DNA of 64,000 nt, from assembly GCA_963920765.1 (NCBI GenBank), contig OY987251.1, positions 3,350,501 to 3,414,500 on the forward strand. Reading direction: 5' to 3'. Source of the DNA: Ulota crispa (lineage: Eukaryota; Streptophyta; Bryopsida; Orthotrichales; Orthotrichaceae). The translations under genes were made by a program, and so were the position numbers. Position 1 is the first letter of the stretch. Each line of letters starts with the position of its first letter. Below the pieces are notes generated by a model. It saw only the letters and a program-made list of their open reading frames with translations, was not told the origin of the DNA and did no database searches. Positions 11,500 to 24,185 of this stretch are shown here, piece after piece.

Positions 11500-11756
11500 G
11501 TTTCAATCGGATCTTAATCCAATCATTACTGACTGTCAACCAATAACAAACAGCAGTGCAAGAAGAAATCGGCAGGACTATCAAAACAAACTATGACACG
11601 CACAAGCTACTACAACAGGCATACACATGCAAAACTCGCTGGCCATCCTGGACCTTCACACAGAAAAAACTTAAGGTACACTTACAGGTTCCACCTAAGA
11701 TACGAGGTACTCAGCTGCAATTTACACACAATCCTGGGTCCGTGCAAAAAAATCCT

Positions 11757-11796
11757 CCCAGCCCAGCCCAGCCCAGCCCAACCCAACCCAACCCCC
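11757..11796 (-). repeat. G-rich tract 2: GGGCT and GGGTT pentamers
   Basis: Four tandem CCCAG and three CCCAA units on the plus strand, read on the minus strand as GGGTT then GGGCT pentamers. Seven or more GGG runs separated by two bases form a strong quadruplex candidate in the putative transcript of the RS-protein gene. Confidence 0.7.
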
Positions 11797-12320
11797 AAAG
11801 CCCACAAGCATTCACGATCGGTCAAAGACTGCATGCAGCGGCTATTTCACAATACTGCACAACACTTGAACAGAACCAAGTCCTCACACGGCCCACGACA
11901 GTCGTGTCCCCTGCGTGAACCAATAACTACGCATTTTCCAAACATTACAGCAACTCAGAACCGACATTTACAGTACCCAGGTAGGTTAGTCAAACCTATC
12001 CCGCTGTATCATGTACACAACAGCAGATACCACAGAAAAATCCTCAATTCCAAGATTCTCGGTTATTGCAAATAATGAATACTAAAAGAAAAATAAAAGA
12101 GTACAAAATGTCACAAGTTTCGACCTCGACCTCTGAATAAAGGTGAATTCGCAAGTCCAGAGCTATCTACAATGGTCTGCATGAGCTCCGCTCACTCACC
12201 GAACAAGCCGACGACTTGGAGTCAAATGAACGTTACCGATGCAGCCAGCTTGATACCCATGTCCGACCATGCTGCATGCAGGCATAGAAAGAAAAGGACA
12301 ACCAAACCGACCAGCATCAG

Positions 12321-12383
12321 CCACCCCAACCCAAACCCAAACCCCAGCCCAGCCCCAAGCCCAGCTCCCACCCACACCCACCC
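12321..12383 (-). repeat. G-rich tract 3 on the minus strand
   Basis: CCCAACCCAAACCCAAACCCC followed by AGCCC repeats on the plus strand. The minus strand carries more than eight GGG runs over 60 bases, about 220-280 bases past the stop codon at 12602. Confidence 0.65.
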
Positions 12384-12601
12384 TCGAAGACGTCTGCTGA
12401 AGCGCGTCCGCCACTGAGCACCGGCTCCATTTCCCCTGACAGTTTGAAATTCGCCTGCATGGGACACATGTACCCAACCAGCTATTTTCAATCAAGCTTT
12501 TCCAGGCGCACACAAAACCAAGCACTGTGACCAGACCTATCAGCAATTCCACGGTCGTAAGCCTCACTATCGATAAAACTCTGCTACCATTGCAGTTCTC
12601 A

Positions 12602-15600
12602 CTAATCGCTGGAGCTGGGGCTCTCTGATGCTGACTTCGACTCTTCCTTCCGTTTCTTCTTGTGCGATTTACTGGCGCTCTTCTTTCTGGTCACACCGTC
12701 CGACTCCACACCAGCCTTGTCTGCCTCCAATGAAGGTGATTTCTCCACTGATCTTCTGGAGCGGCGGCTCTTTGCCTTTGAGGTGTCGTCGTCATCGTCG
12801 TTGTTGCCCTCCTTGAGCTTGTCAGCACCGGATGGAGATGCCTCCGGGGACTCTGACGGAGATCTCTTCCTTCTGTGGTGTTTGTGCTTGCGCCGTTTCC
12901 GTTCCCGCCTCTCCACGTCATCTTTCCTATGTTTCTTCTTGTGCCGCCGTCGCTCCTTCCGCTGGTCGGCGTCCTCTTTCTCCTCGTCCTCGTCCTCACC
13001 ATTCTCCACGTCATCTTCATGCCGGTGTCTCTTGTGGTGCCGCCGGTGCCGTTCCCGGCGACGATCATGGTCATCCTCGTCGTCCCCTTTCTTCCTGCGT
13101 ATCTTGTCAGCATCAACATCATCAGCTTGTCGTGATTTCTTCCGAGATCTTCGTTCTCGGGGTTTCTCGTCCTCACCTGCCTCTCCTGACTTCTTTCTGA
13201 CCCCGAGCAAGGTCTCACCGCCCTCAGCATCTACTCCTTGGATCTCTCCGCTTATCCTTCGATCATCGTCGTCATCAGGTTCTGATGTCTCAACTGGTTT
13301 CATTCGTCTCTTCGTCTCATCATCTGAGTCCACATCAGCCAAAGCTTTCGTATAGACCTCATTCGGATCCATGTCCACGCCAAATGTTTCAACTCCTGCT
13401 TCCACCTCTTCTTCCACAACCTCATTCAGCTTGACGTTTTCCACCACAGATGTTTTCTCCATTCCCAATTCATGTCCAGGTTTCGCTTCCCTAACATCCG
13501 CAAGTACCAGCTCCTCTGACACCACCTGCAGCGTGTTTTTCTTCACATCGTTGGACACCTCAATCGTTGCAACAGAGATATTCTCCGTTACTGCTCTCGT
13601 CCTATAATTCGCACCATTTACAAGTAGACCAGGCAGCTTCACCTCTTTCGCTTGGCCCTGCCCAGCGACCTCTTCGCCAATCTCCATCTGTATTTCTCTA
13701 AAGCCACCTGTCCGTTTAACAGCGTCCCTGGTGTTAGAGAGCTCCTCTCCATTCTGCACGTCCATCCGCACTGTATTCCCTGAATCGGTTTCAACTAAAG
13801 CGGTGCCGAATCTCTCTTCCTCTATTTTGCTCGACTTGCTCACAAGTCTCTCTTTTTTGTCCTTGCTCTTGGGCTTCTCCCGACCCTGTGATTTGATGTC
13901 ATCGCGCCAGTCGTCTATCAACTCTGAGTCTTCCTCGCTAGCATCGTCGGCTGTCATTGTTCTCTCCTTATTACCTTTCTTCGCTGGCCTCTTGAAGCCC
14001 TTTGTCTCGCCTACTTCACCGGCTTCTGATGGAGGAGCACCGCCCAAAACAATGTTGCTCGAGTCCTCAAGAGCACTTACTTGCTGTTCCCGTCTCTTGT
14101 CCTCCAGATCTTTCAGAATCGTGGCAGTGTCCAGTTTTGTACTCAGCGACGACTTCACCTCCATTACAACCTCATCAACTACGACACTCTTGCCTGCCAA
14201 TATACCGTTTTCCAAACTTACGTTCTTCGCAGCTAATTCGCTGTGGATCTGCTCGCTTTTCTCAGGAAGCGCCGCTTCGGCTTCTTTCCTATCACCTCCA
14301 AGAGCGCCACCCTTCCTCTTCGGGCTCTGCGTTCCCTCCCTCGGAGTGCCTGAACCTCTCACCGCCTTTCCGCCTTTCGGACTGGCCCTCCCTCGCACAG
14401 GACTCCCACTCCTGCTTCTAGACAGACTCTTCCTCCTCTCTTTCGACCGCGACCTTGTCCGCCTCGAACCTCGTGCGCTACCTCTGTACTCTGACTCGTA
14501 TGCACGATGTCGCCTCGGTGACGGGGTTCTCTCCCTACAATTCTCCCAACCACCATATCAGCTCTACCACAACCCCAAACTGCACTCACGGACATCCGGC
14601 ACCTCACCTAGATTGCCCATGAAAACCACGAGCGAATTGCTACGCATAACTCCTTAGTACACACAAAAATGCATCCAAAAAAAATCTTCAAAGCAAGCTA
14701 ATCAACAGCAAACTGGCAGCACTTAGATTACAGACCAAGCCTTACCTGCGTGTCCGTGGACGTGGTGAACCTGATCGTGTCCGTGACCTCCTCCTCACAC
14801 GTTCACGGCTACGGCTGCGACCTCTGCGGCTGCTACGTGAGTTGTACTGTTCTCGGTTCTCCCACTCTTGCTCTCTGTCCCGGTCACGTCGGGACAAACG
14901 CCACGGATTCGGGTCGCGCCCACCCCGGCGATAGGATCCCCGTTCTCTCCTCAGATAGTAACCGCGATCCCTCGATTTTGACCGGGATCGCCGACGCCGT
15001 AGCCGAGCGGGAGTTCCCGACCGAGAACGACGATCTCGGCGGAACCTCGAAGATGGTGATCGAGACTTTGATTTGGAACGCGCCCTGCACAGGCAAAGAT
15101 GGCGCTGGACATCAGCTTCACTCGTGAACAAAATCCACAACGCCACGAATCGCCACTACACTACTACCAAATGAAGTTACAGAAGTTCCCGATTAATAGA
15201 CAGAGCATCTACTCCCTAAATTTCGAGAAAAAGATTCTATCCAATGTCATCAATTCAAGCGGCTACAGCTAACATCTACGAAGATATTTATGACATGTGT
15301 CAGAAAAGTTATCCGTTTTGTAAACGTTTCAAGATGCACAATCTGGCTCGGACGGATGCTCCAGAGCAGTGAAGTTGATGTGATCTCGGCAACAGAATGT
15401 CAACACCAAAACAGTTTCACCCACCTCGGACTGGCTTTGCCTGTTTCGGCAGCGGCAGCCACGTCCACCCCATCAATGACGCCGGCAAGCCGTTTCGAGA
15501 TCTCTGCTGCTCGTGCAGATGCCATCTCGGCTGCAGACTTCACGGTGGCAGCCCGAGCGGCCGCTTGCTGCGTCGCCAGCGCCTGCTGCATGTAGAGAGC

Positions 15601-17591
15601 CTGCTGAAACTGCATCTGCTGCATCACCACGGCTTGTTGCATCATCATGGGCAACTGAGACGGTCCCATCCCATTCATGCTCGATCCATTGCCGGTACCA
15701 GGCTTCCCGGAGCGCGGTTTTCGTTTCAGCTCCACCTTCAGTTTCTGTCCTCCCACTGCCATATCGTTCAGAGCCAGCCCAGCTTTGGCTCCTTCTGGTT
15801 TCGAGTACTCCACGTAGGCCGAAGTTTTGGACTCCGACATGCTACAATCCACAACCGCTCCACAAAAGTTGAACAATTGCTGCAGCTGATCGGCAGTCAA
15901 GATGGGTTTGATGTTCGTCACGTGAACGGTGCAGATCGGTTCGTGGTTGTCTTCCTCCTCCTCATCTTTGCCATCCCCGTCCTCATGACCTACAGTGAAA
16001 CATAGAAACAGTCACGGCACATCATACGGGAGTGCGACACAACTGCTAAAGCCCAAACGGTTGCTGCATGGATGGACCTTCGTGCCAGCCCATGCACTTT
16101 TTCACACCATTTACAACTGTGGCAACAGATGACTTAAGTTAGAATAAAGAGATCTAGAGCAGGTGAAATAAAATGAATTTCTACAAATCTCGGTTTCACA
16201 GGGGAGGTCGTGAAGAACGAACGACTGATGCCCATGTGAAACATTCACCTAAGAAAATCATACTAAAAGACCCTGAAGAAGGTCACCATTCTGAAAACGA
16301 ACATCGTAAAAGCAAGGTAGAATCATGAACGGTTATGAACCTCGATGAAACTAAAAATGAAAAGCTTCAAAATAAGAGCTCAAACAATGCTGAAACTAAC
16401 AGAGCGCACATAGCCCAGATCCACGAGAGATGTCACTGTTGGAGTCCAATACCAGACAAGCTCTCAGCAGGTCAGAATATGGCATTTCAACATCCGATTG
16501 GTTGAGAACCAAAATACAAAAAAAAATAACTGCTCTAGATTTATAGACTTATCATTCTCACTCGTGGTCTCCATCGCCAGCTCATGTTCATTTCAAGTCC
16601 GATCATCACACAAACACACACCTTGATGTTGCTGCTGCTGCTGCTGAGCCGCTTGCGCCGCTTGGAAAGCATTGGCCGCAGCAATGCTCTGCGCGGCGGC
16701 CATGGCGGCAGCCGACGGAGCCATCGGCATCTGGCTCAATCCTCCCATGGTGCTCCCTGCTGCCAAGGCGGTCATCAATTGATTCTGAGGGTGATTGTAC
16801 TTGCAATCTGGCCTACCACAGCGTCCATTCAAATAATCTCGGCAAACCTCCCCTAAAGCAGCCCCAAGCCCCGGCAGGACAGCCCCGCCCGAGTCCCCCC
16901 CCGTCACAATCCCAGAAAGCATCCCCAACATACCTGAAAACATGCCCTGCATATTGTACTGCCCCATGGGCTGACCTACGCCCATGAACGGCGACGTCCC
17001 AAGCATCGGAGACGACGTGGGAATCAAGCCCACCCCCAGCGGCACGTTCCCGCCGCTGAAGAACACGGGAAACGGGCTCCCCGAGATCGGATGCCCGATG
17101 CACTCCACGCTCACCATGTAGTCCCCGCGCTTCGCCACCGCATACGTCGCCGTGTACGTGCCGTCCGCGTGGTCCTTCACCACCGCATCCTGCTCCACCC
17201 CGCCCACGCCCGCGCCAGGGCTAACCCTAACCCTAATGTACGCTCCCCCATGCGGAATGCGACGCCCGTCGCAATCCTTCGTCACCACCACGAACGATGC
17301 CGCCGCTCCCGCCGCCCCCCCGCCCACGCCCGTGCCCGCCGCCGTGCACTTGCTGGGATCCACCGGCCCAATAGGCTTCTTGGCCAGGCGATCCACCTCC
17401 TCGCCATCGCTGTCGGAGTCCAGCTCCATGGCTCCCCCCAGCGCCACCGCAGCTTGCCCCTCCACATCCCGGAACGTCGCATCGAACGCCGCCCGCGCCG
17501 CTGCGGCTTTCTCCTCCTCGTCCTTCACTTTCGCCTCCTCCGCATGCTTCATCCATGAAGGGCGCGTGAGCGCGATCCCACGCCCCGCCAT
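12602..17591 (-). CDS. RS-rich RNA-binding protein with filamin repeat, CCCH finger and RRM
   Basis: Exons 17591-16622, 15989-15425, 15084-14746 and 14534-12602 join in frame to 1,268 residues. The start MAGRGIALTRPSWMKHAEEAK is the first ATG of a conserved-looking N terminus; in-frame codons upstream are not convincing. Order: filamin-type immunoglobulin repeat (about residues 90-175, ending GSPFPVFFSGG); one CCCH finger (C-x7-C-x4-C-x3-H, in CRDYLNGRCGRPDCKYNH) near residue 240; Ala- and Gln-rich stretch; RRM with HVTNIKP and SAYVEYSK as RNP2 and RNP1 at about 345-415; Met/Gln/Ala-rich linker; then about 750 residues rich in RS, acidic and Lys-rich sequence ending SESPSSSD. The architecture resembles plant SR-like proteins of the Arabidopsis IRR (At3g23900) type, which act in nuclear pre-mRNA processing; that assignment is from memory of the family. 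A Gln tract encoded by CTG/CAG repeats sits at the end of exon 1. Confidence 0.85.
16006..16620 (-). other. Intron 1 of the RS-protein gene
   Basis: The intron runs from donor CAAG|GTGTGT at 16621 to acceptor CACTGTAG at 15990. It is AT-rich, with no transposon or second gene visible. Confidence 0.6.
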
Positions 17592-18065
17592 CGCGCCCCA
17601 CCCCCCGAATTTCCCACTCCCCGCTGCAATGTCAACAAAATCACATCGCCGCAACTGCAATTGACGAACTGCTGCTAACTTACTGCAGATCAAAATTCAC
17701 GGGTGTGTCGATCAAATCCGTCCCCACGCTCCACCGTCGTCGAGCGTCCCGCAGGTTGCTGTCGACGTTCAAGAAGTGAACGATATGCTGGGCAATGGCA
17801 CCGGATTGTGTGCAGGTTCGGATCCGGACCGGCCCCCCACTCCACTTCGTACCGACCACGTCCTTGGTAGGTTCGGTTATCGACTCTCTTCATCATTCAG
17901 TTGCATAATAGCTGGCCAAGAAGTTCCTGACACTTCAATCCGCACCTCAATTGACGGGCCGATCATTTCGGTAATGTCAAGAGCTGAATTCTTGGAGCGG
18001 TTTAGATTATGTCCCACGTCCCATGCAGTGAAGTCCCACGGGAGTGCAAAATCAGAAAAGATAGG

Positions 18066-18151
18066 AAAAGATGGGACTTGGGTTAAAAGATGGGACTTGG
18101 GTTAAAAGATGGGACTTGGGCTAAAAGATGAGACTTGGGCTAAAAGATGGG
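18066..18151. repeat. 19 bp tandem repeat, about 4.5 copies
   Basis: The unit AAAAGATGGGACTTGGGTT is repeated with few changes (TT becomes CT in the last units). Related GGGACTTGGGACATGGGAC sequence recurs near 18340. It lies about 480 bp upstream of the RS-protein start codon. Confidence 0.8.
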
Positions 18152-18376
18152 TCTGCCAAAATGCTAGACTCAATCTTGGAGTGAAGTTTCACTTTTTTTA
18201 GCGCCAAAACTTGGAAAAGTGCTGCCATGTAGGCGCCATGTAAGCAAGTGGGATGTGGGACTTGAGGCGTAGTCTGAAATGCAAAGTCCCATCTTTTGCC
18301 TCTCCATCAATCAAATTTTCAAATTTCATCAAATTTCAGTGGGACTTGGGACATGGGACATAGTTTGAACCACCCC

Positions 18377-18596
18377 TTAACCCCTAAACGTTTGAGCTGC
18401 AATGAGTATAATACAAGTTGTTTTGCTTGTATTTGGAATAGATTCACACCTTTACTACTTTTGAGATCAACAAAGAAGTTGGAGAATAGATCAAAGCAAT
18501 TCTAGTGAACTACTTGAGAACCCAAATTAAAACTTCTTATTGGTAGCAAATGCCAATTATACAACAACGTATATACAATGCCTTGTGGTCATTCAA
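18377..18596. mobile_element. TTAA-type element family E, copy 3
   Basis: About 220 bp, starting TTAACCCCTAAACG, with the same interior as 9761-10001 (TTGTATTTGGAATAGATTCACACC, ATTGGTAGCAAATGCC). Its right border (TCAA at 18593) is also the left border of the next element, so the two abut exactly. Confidence 0.65.
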
Positions 18597-19526
18597 CCCC
18601 TAAAGGACTGAGCCATTTTTTCAGTGAAAATCAATCAAAACTGCCACTTTTGGGGGATTAGAAAGAAGGTAGTTTATTTTTTTAAATTTGGGAAATCCAA
18701 CCGTAGGATCTTGCCCTAGACTGGATTAGGTACTTGTGGAAAAAAAATTAGGTCATTCCAAATGGAGATGAGTGAGATGTTTACATCTAAAGTGAAAAGA
18801 AAAAAAAATTCATGCTGCCCCAAATTTTTAGAAGCCTTTGACCACTCTTATAACAAAAAATTTGCTCTACGCAACTTTGCGCTTTATTTTTCCATGTGTG
18901 AAATCAAGTTAGCTATGTGTGGGAGAATTTTCAAATCAATTGGAACTACACAACACATGGAAAAAATCAGTAAATAAAAAGTAGTAGAGAATGAGTCAAA
19001 TCACTAAATTGTTAAGAATTTAATTATTAAAATGAAAATTGCAAATCCTAATGGTCAAAATGTTGTAAAAAACAATCTACTTCCTTTGGTTTAATTTTTT
19101 TTCCAAAATATTGAAAATTGAGTAAAATAAAGGACTTCAAAGTTTATTTTAGAGTAGAGAATCCATAAGTGCCTGTAAACAAAAACTCCTCATAACTTTC
19201 ATCTCATTGATTGAAATTGAATGATTCAAAGCTTCTCACCTATAAAAAAATCTGAAGAACCAATTTCAAATTTTAATTTAATGTTTTTAAATTTAAAGAA
19301 GTTTTTGGGCTGCCCGGGCAAGCAGTCCTCCCCAAATTTTCAGAAATTCTTGCATAACCTCTTCAATAATTGTTGGAATGAGGAAAAAATTAAATGCCCG
19401 CGTAGATCTTTGAATTCCCCACCTTCCATAAAAGTTTCAAAAAATCACACAAAGTAGCTAATTCAAAGGTACATGCCCAAAACTCCCACCTGTCCCCCAA
19501 AGGGACAATGGTCCTTTAGGGGTTAA
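18593..19526. mobile_element. TTAA-type element family C, copy 1
   Basis: About 934 bp between TCAA|CCCCTAAAGGACT and GTCCTTTAGGGG|TTAA. It is colinear with 22494-23432 and, inverted, with 49975-50756. Shared internal marks include GGATCTTGCCCTAGACT and AAAGGACTTCAAAGTTTATTTTAGAG. The ORFs inside are short and not shared intact between copies. Confidence 0.7.
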
Positions 19527-19725
19527 GGGTTAACCAGGTCTAAAATGAAGATTTTTTTTTTAGTGAACCAGTTCACTGCAGCTTAGAGGAAATTATGGAA
19601 AGACTTATGGATCATTTAATCATTTAGCAAGTATACATAAGAACAAGGAAGTTGGCAATCAAATTCCCAAGAGATGAGCAAGAGAATTAAAAACCCATGG
19701 ATTAGTTGAAAAATAAAAAACACTT

Positions 19726-20445
19726 TGGGAATTGATATATGTACCACCCTTTTTTTTACTATTCTATCACACTTGCTATATATATTTGGCCAATATCTAT
19801 CTGTATAATAGAATACAATTTACTATGTGATCCTTTTACCACAATCCTTTTACTTATTACTACTTGGTAATTGTCTCATAGAAGAGAAGGCGCCCAAAGA
19901 GAGGGTGAAACGTCACAAAGGGAGAGGAAAAAGCAAATGGATGGAGAAAAGTCACTAAAATTGTGGAAGGTCACTAAAGGAATTGCAAAAAGTTATTGGA
20001 ATTTTTCAAATTTGATATTTTGGTAGTTTGTATGCACATTCATTTTTTAAAATTTCATACATGCACCCTGTCGGAATGATGGGTATCATTACTAGTTTAC
20101 AATATTAGGATAGGTGTGGGCCACGTGAAAAGCATCACTAATATGAAAAAACAATTTCACATAGAAGCCTAAACTTTTAATTTTTTTAGCTTTGGATCTT
20201 GCTCATAGTATCAATATAAACATCTAAATTAAGCTTAGTTTAGTTTTTTTTTGTAAATTGATTTTATGAGTGGGATCAAGAGCTGAAAAACAAAATTAAA
20301 CTTGCAACTTCTATGTCAAGTTGTATTTTCATGTTAGGTGATGTTTTTCTTCTGGTCCATAACTATTTTGATATTGTAAATATTGGCCATATATAATAAA
20401 TGTGGTAGAATAGTTGAAATGAGGTGGTACATGTATCAATTCCCA
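19726..20445. mobile_element. Foldback element M
   Basis: About 720 bp. Outer arms TTTGGGAATTGATATATGTACCACC and its near-complement GGTGGTACATGTATCAATTCCCA pair over roughly 65 bp. A second nested fold (CACATAGAAGCCTAA against CTTCTATGTC) lies at 20150-20330. No coding capacity. Confidence 0.65.
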
Positions 20446-22493
20446 ACAATTTTAACAAAGATAATTTCAAGATAAAGTAAATTTGAAAGTGAAAATAAAC
20501 AAATAATTTGTTTGTTTATCTTTTGCTTACTATTACATATATCAAGTGGCTCAAACTGATGGCATTGGCTTCAAAGACTTTGAAAGTTCTTTCCAAAATA
20601 CAAATAGATGATCAAATCTTATACTAATTTATTTAGTCACATTGCTTCAAATTCACTTGCTAGTCATAATTTGGTGGAGTTTTGTTGCATTGAGTATAGA
20701 AGTGCTCTAATATGTCAAGGGCAATGATTACATACTTTTTGGTCCAAATGAAGTGAATGGTCTCATACTAGGGTCATTAGAGAAAATACATGCATGCATA
20801 TATACAAGGTTAACTATTTTGTGCCCTCTATTAATAAATGAGATAATTTAAAGTGTGATTTAAAAGGCCTAAGAATATAGCCAATTACAAGGATATATGA
20901 TGGAATATTTGTCTATTTTTTATATATATGGCCTTATTGTTGTGTAAATTAGAATAGATTTGTGATGCATGCATACAACACTAGACCTCCATTACTGAAA
21001 AATGTGCAATTTGCACTCATTTTTGTTCAGAATTGCTTTGTATTTTTCTCAATGACATGTAGGAAGTTTGCCTTTTGTTTTGGGTTTAGATTTGTGATAC
21101 ATGATATTTTGTTTTTTTGCCATATATAGCTTATTTCTTTTGTTACAATAGATTGTGTTTACTTTTGTGCATCTAGATACCCATATTATCATTCTGCAAC
21201 CTTTTCCATAACTTTCTATAACTCTTTAAATGTAAGTTGAAGCAATTAATTTAAAAATATCACATTTTGATGTTTTTATGAAAAGATCATAAACTTTCAA
21301 TTGAACTTATATTCTATCCATTGATAAGATGTATCTATAGGATTTCAAGTGACAAAGGTGCTCTTTGTAAGGCTTTTAGTATATCTTTGGTTTGTTCTTT
21401 CAAATGAGCTAGTTGAGGTTATGATGATTTCAAGATCTAACTTTTCAAATCCAAATGTTGAGTGGCACCTTACTCTTTAAAGATTGGATAATTGGAATTT
21501 ATTTTCCTATACTTATAAAACAAAGTAAAGTTCAAATGTAACTAATTTCTTTGAACTAACATTCCAATTTTCAACTACCATTTTACTAACCCTTCAATTT
21601 TTAATTAGCAAAATGCAAGGATAAATTTACAAAACGCATGTCAAAATCTTGTAGTTATCATTGCTTTCTATTTTTGTTTAGATATGGTATTCCTCTGACA
21701 AGTCTCTAGTGTAAATTGAGAATGCCTTCAATATAGATATAAGGAGACAACACTTTGGAAATGAACTTACTAAAAAATAATCAAACTTGCATTGTAATGT
21801 CAATTTATTATAATTAAATGGATACAAATCCATTTGTCCAATAAATGCAACAATTAGGTTGCAAATAATTTTTTGATGTACATGGTTAGGGTTTAAGAAG
21901 TTGTACTTGCAAGATTCATTTAGAACTTCCAATGCTTTCAACCTTCATCCCTTACAAATAGATAAATTATGAATTGCAAAATTCTAACTAGTTTTCTTAT
22001 ACTTATTTTTATTGTAGTAAATTTGGGAAATGAACAAGATCCTTGTAAGGGTTTTGCATCAAGACCCCTGAACTTTTTCTATGTATAACCTTGCTTTTTC
22101 TATGCATTACATTGCCCTCACTTTTGGTGAGAGTTACCACAAGCTTTTGGAAACTTACTTTTGGTCAATTGTTGACCACTCCTTAATTGAATGTAAGTTT
22201 TACTTAGTGAATGTGAAGCTTTAAAGTTCTCCTTGGATGTCATCTATAGTGATAAAGGTTGATAACAAATTTGTAAAACAATGTTATAATGAAAGTAAAG
22301 GGATTAAGTAATTATTGAATAAAAGATTGAAGAACAATACTTCATGAAATTTACCCCAAAAGATCCAATAGTAGTTATTTCAATAGGATAATGAAAATCG
22401 GCTTATAGGAAACTTGTTAGTTTACAAAATTAGCAAAGAAAGCTACAATTTTTTGTGCAGTAACTGTCAATAAAAGGAAAATCTATTAAGTTC
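20446..22493. other. AT-rich intergenic, no gene seen
   Basis: About 2 kb of AT-rich DNA. The only ORF above 80 codons (21678-21941 minus) lacks recognisable domains or splice context. Confidence 0.4.
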
Positions 22494-23432
22494 TTAACCT
22501 TTAAAGGACTAAGCCCTTTTTTCTGTGAAAATCACTAAAATCTGCCACTTCTAGGAGGTTTAGTAAAATGGGATTTTATGTTTTGTTTTTGGGAACTCCA
22601 ACCATAGGATCTTGCCCTAGACTAGAAGAGGTACTTGTGGGAAAAAATCAGCTCATTCCAAATGCAGAGGAGTGAGATATTTACATCTAAGTGAAAAACA
22701 AAGTTTTTTTCCATGTTGCTCAAAAATTTCAAAAGCCTTTGTCCACACTTACATGAAAAAATTGCTCTTCCCAAAGTTGCGCTTTATTTTTTCCATGTAG
22801 GAGATCAAGTTAGGTATGTGTGGGAGAATTTTCAAATCAATTGGAACTATACAACACATGGGAAAAATCCATAAGTAAAAAGAAGTAGGGAATGAGTCAA
22901 AACACAAAATTATTTAGAATTTAATTATTGAAATGAAAAATGCAAATCCCAACGGTTATAATGTTGTGATAAACAATCCTCTTCTTTTGGTTTAATTGTT
23001 TTTCCAAAATATTGAAAATTGAGTAAAATAAAGGACTTCAAAGTTTATTTTAGAGTAGAGAATCCATAATTGCCCGCAAACAAAAACTCCTCATAACTTT
23101 CATCTCATTGATTGAAATTGAATGATTCAAAGCTTCTCACCTATTAAAAAAAATCTAAAAAACCGATTTCAAATTTTAATTTTTAAAAAAATGTAGTTTT
23201 TAAAAAAGTTTTTGGGCTGCCCAAACGGGCAATCCTCCCCAAATTTTCATAAATTCATGCATAACTTCTTCATCAAATGTCAAAATGAAGAAAAAATTAA
23301 ATGCCCACATAGATCTTTGAACTCCACACCTGCAATAAAAGTTTCAGAAAATCACACAAAGTAGTTTAACCATAGATACATGCCCGAAGTCCAACCTGTC
23401 CCCTGAAGGGACAATGGTTCTTTAGGGGTTAA
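22494..23432. mobile_element. TTAA-type element family C, copy 2
   Basis: About 939 bp between TTAA|CCTTTAAAGGACT and TTCTTTAGGGG|TTAA, in the same orientation as 18593-19526 and similar along its whole length. The conserved CTTGCCCTAGACTAG and CAATCCTCCCCAAATTTTCA stretches are present. Confidence 0.7.
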
Positions 23433-23787
23433 ACTGCAAGCAGTAAGTTGGAACTAAAAGTAAGGACTCTCATTCCACCATTGTAGGAATCATTTTAATA
23501 ACCGGCTTCCCATTGACCAAACCAGTATCTCATTGTAAAACCCACTCATGATAAACACATTCACTATTTCCATGAGAAGTACATGCTGGGACACAACTTT
23601 AACTAGTAAGTTACAGAGAATCTGATATGCATTCCTGAGAGGTTGAAGGAGGCCGTGCTAGACCTGGTGATTCAAGCTGGGCGTCAGCAATGACGCAAAC
23701 AAAAACAATTGTATACGTATCACATGTAAATGAGTGCTAGATTCATCCTGAAGCAGATACTTGATTATGTCAGTCAAAAAATGATAT

Positions 23788-24185
23788 AAGGTAGACATAC
23801 CCATACCCGACCATTTGAGGCATTAGGGTACCATAAGGTCTCTGAAAATTCAGGATTTTTTTTTGCAGGGTTAGCCTTTCAATAAGCTATCGTGAGACAT
23901 TGATTTTGTCAAAAAAAATATTGTAGAATATTTTATATTAAAGGGCAAAGTTACAGCCCTAAAAGCAACTCTAGACTAATCTTGAAACTGCTTGGATGTG
24001 TTCCTATAACACCACTTGACGGTCCCAATCCCAACCCTCCCAAACCAGCTTAACAACCGACATGTGACAAAATTTGCTTGTGCAAGTAGTGTTTAGTGCT
24101 CCACTTTGAATTCACAATGAGTGGTGAACAACTTGAATGTACAGTGTGGCATTAGGGAGCGGTTGGAGAAAGGTATGTCTACCTT
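23788..24185. mobile_element. MITE family J, intact copy
   Basis: A 398 bp element with AAGGTAGACATACC ends in inverted orientation and TA flanks. It gives the uninterrupted form of the nested copy at 3352-4188. It ends 76 bp from the stop codon of the next gene. Confidence 0.7.

Larger units (their letters stand above)
11001..12601 (-). other. GC-richer region after the RS-protein gene, possible long 3' UTR
   Basis: GC content rises relative to the AT-rich DNA on the left and stays raised up to the stop codon at 12602. ORFs exist on both strands but overlap in conflicting frames and look like low-complexity translations. The minus strand, which is the sense strand of the gene, carries three G-rich tracts. 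A 3' UTR or spliced 3' UTR is a reasonable reading; no polyadenylation signal was identified. Confidence 0.35.

Noticed and set aside
11556..12567. ORFs of 80-160 codons on both strands
   Set aside because: They overlap in conflicting frames and translate simple C- and G-rich repeats; no domain seen.
12660..13355. Long Ser/Arg/Cys-rich ORFs on the plus strand, also 13731-14657
   Set aside because: They are antisense shadows of the Asp/Glu/Lys/Arg-rich codons of the RS protein exon 4, with no independent domain or splice context.
17233..17601. Gly- and Arg-rich ORFs on both strands around exon 1 of the RS protein
   Set aside because: They are frame shadows of the GC-rich filamin and Ala-rich coding region.
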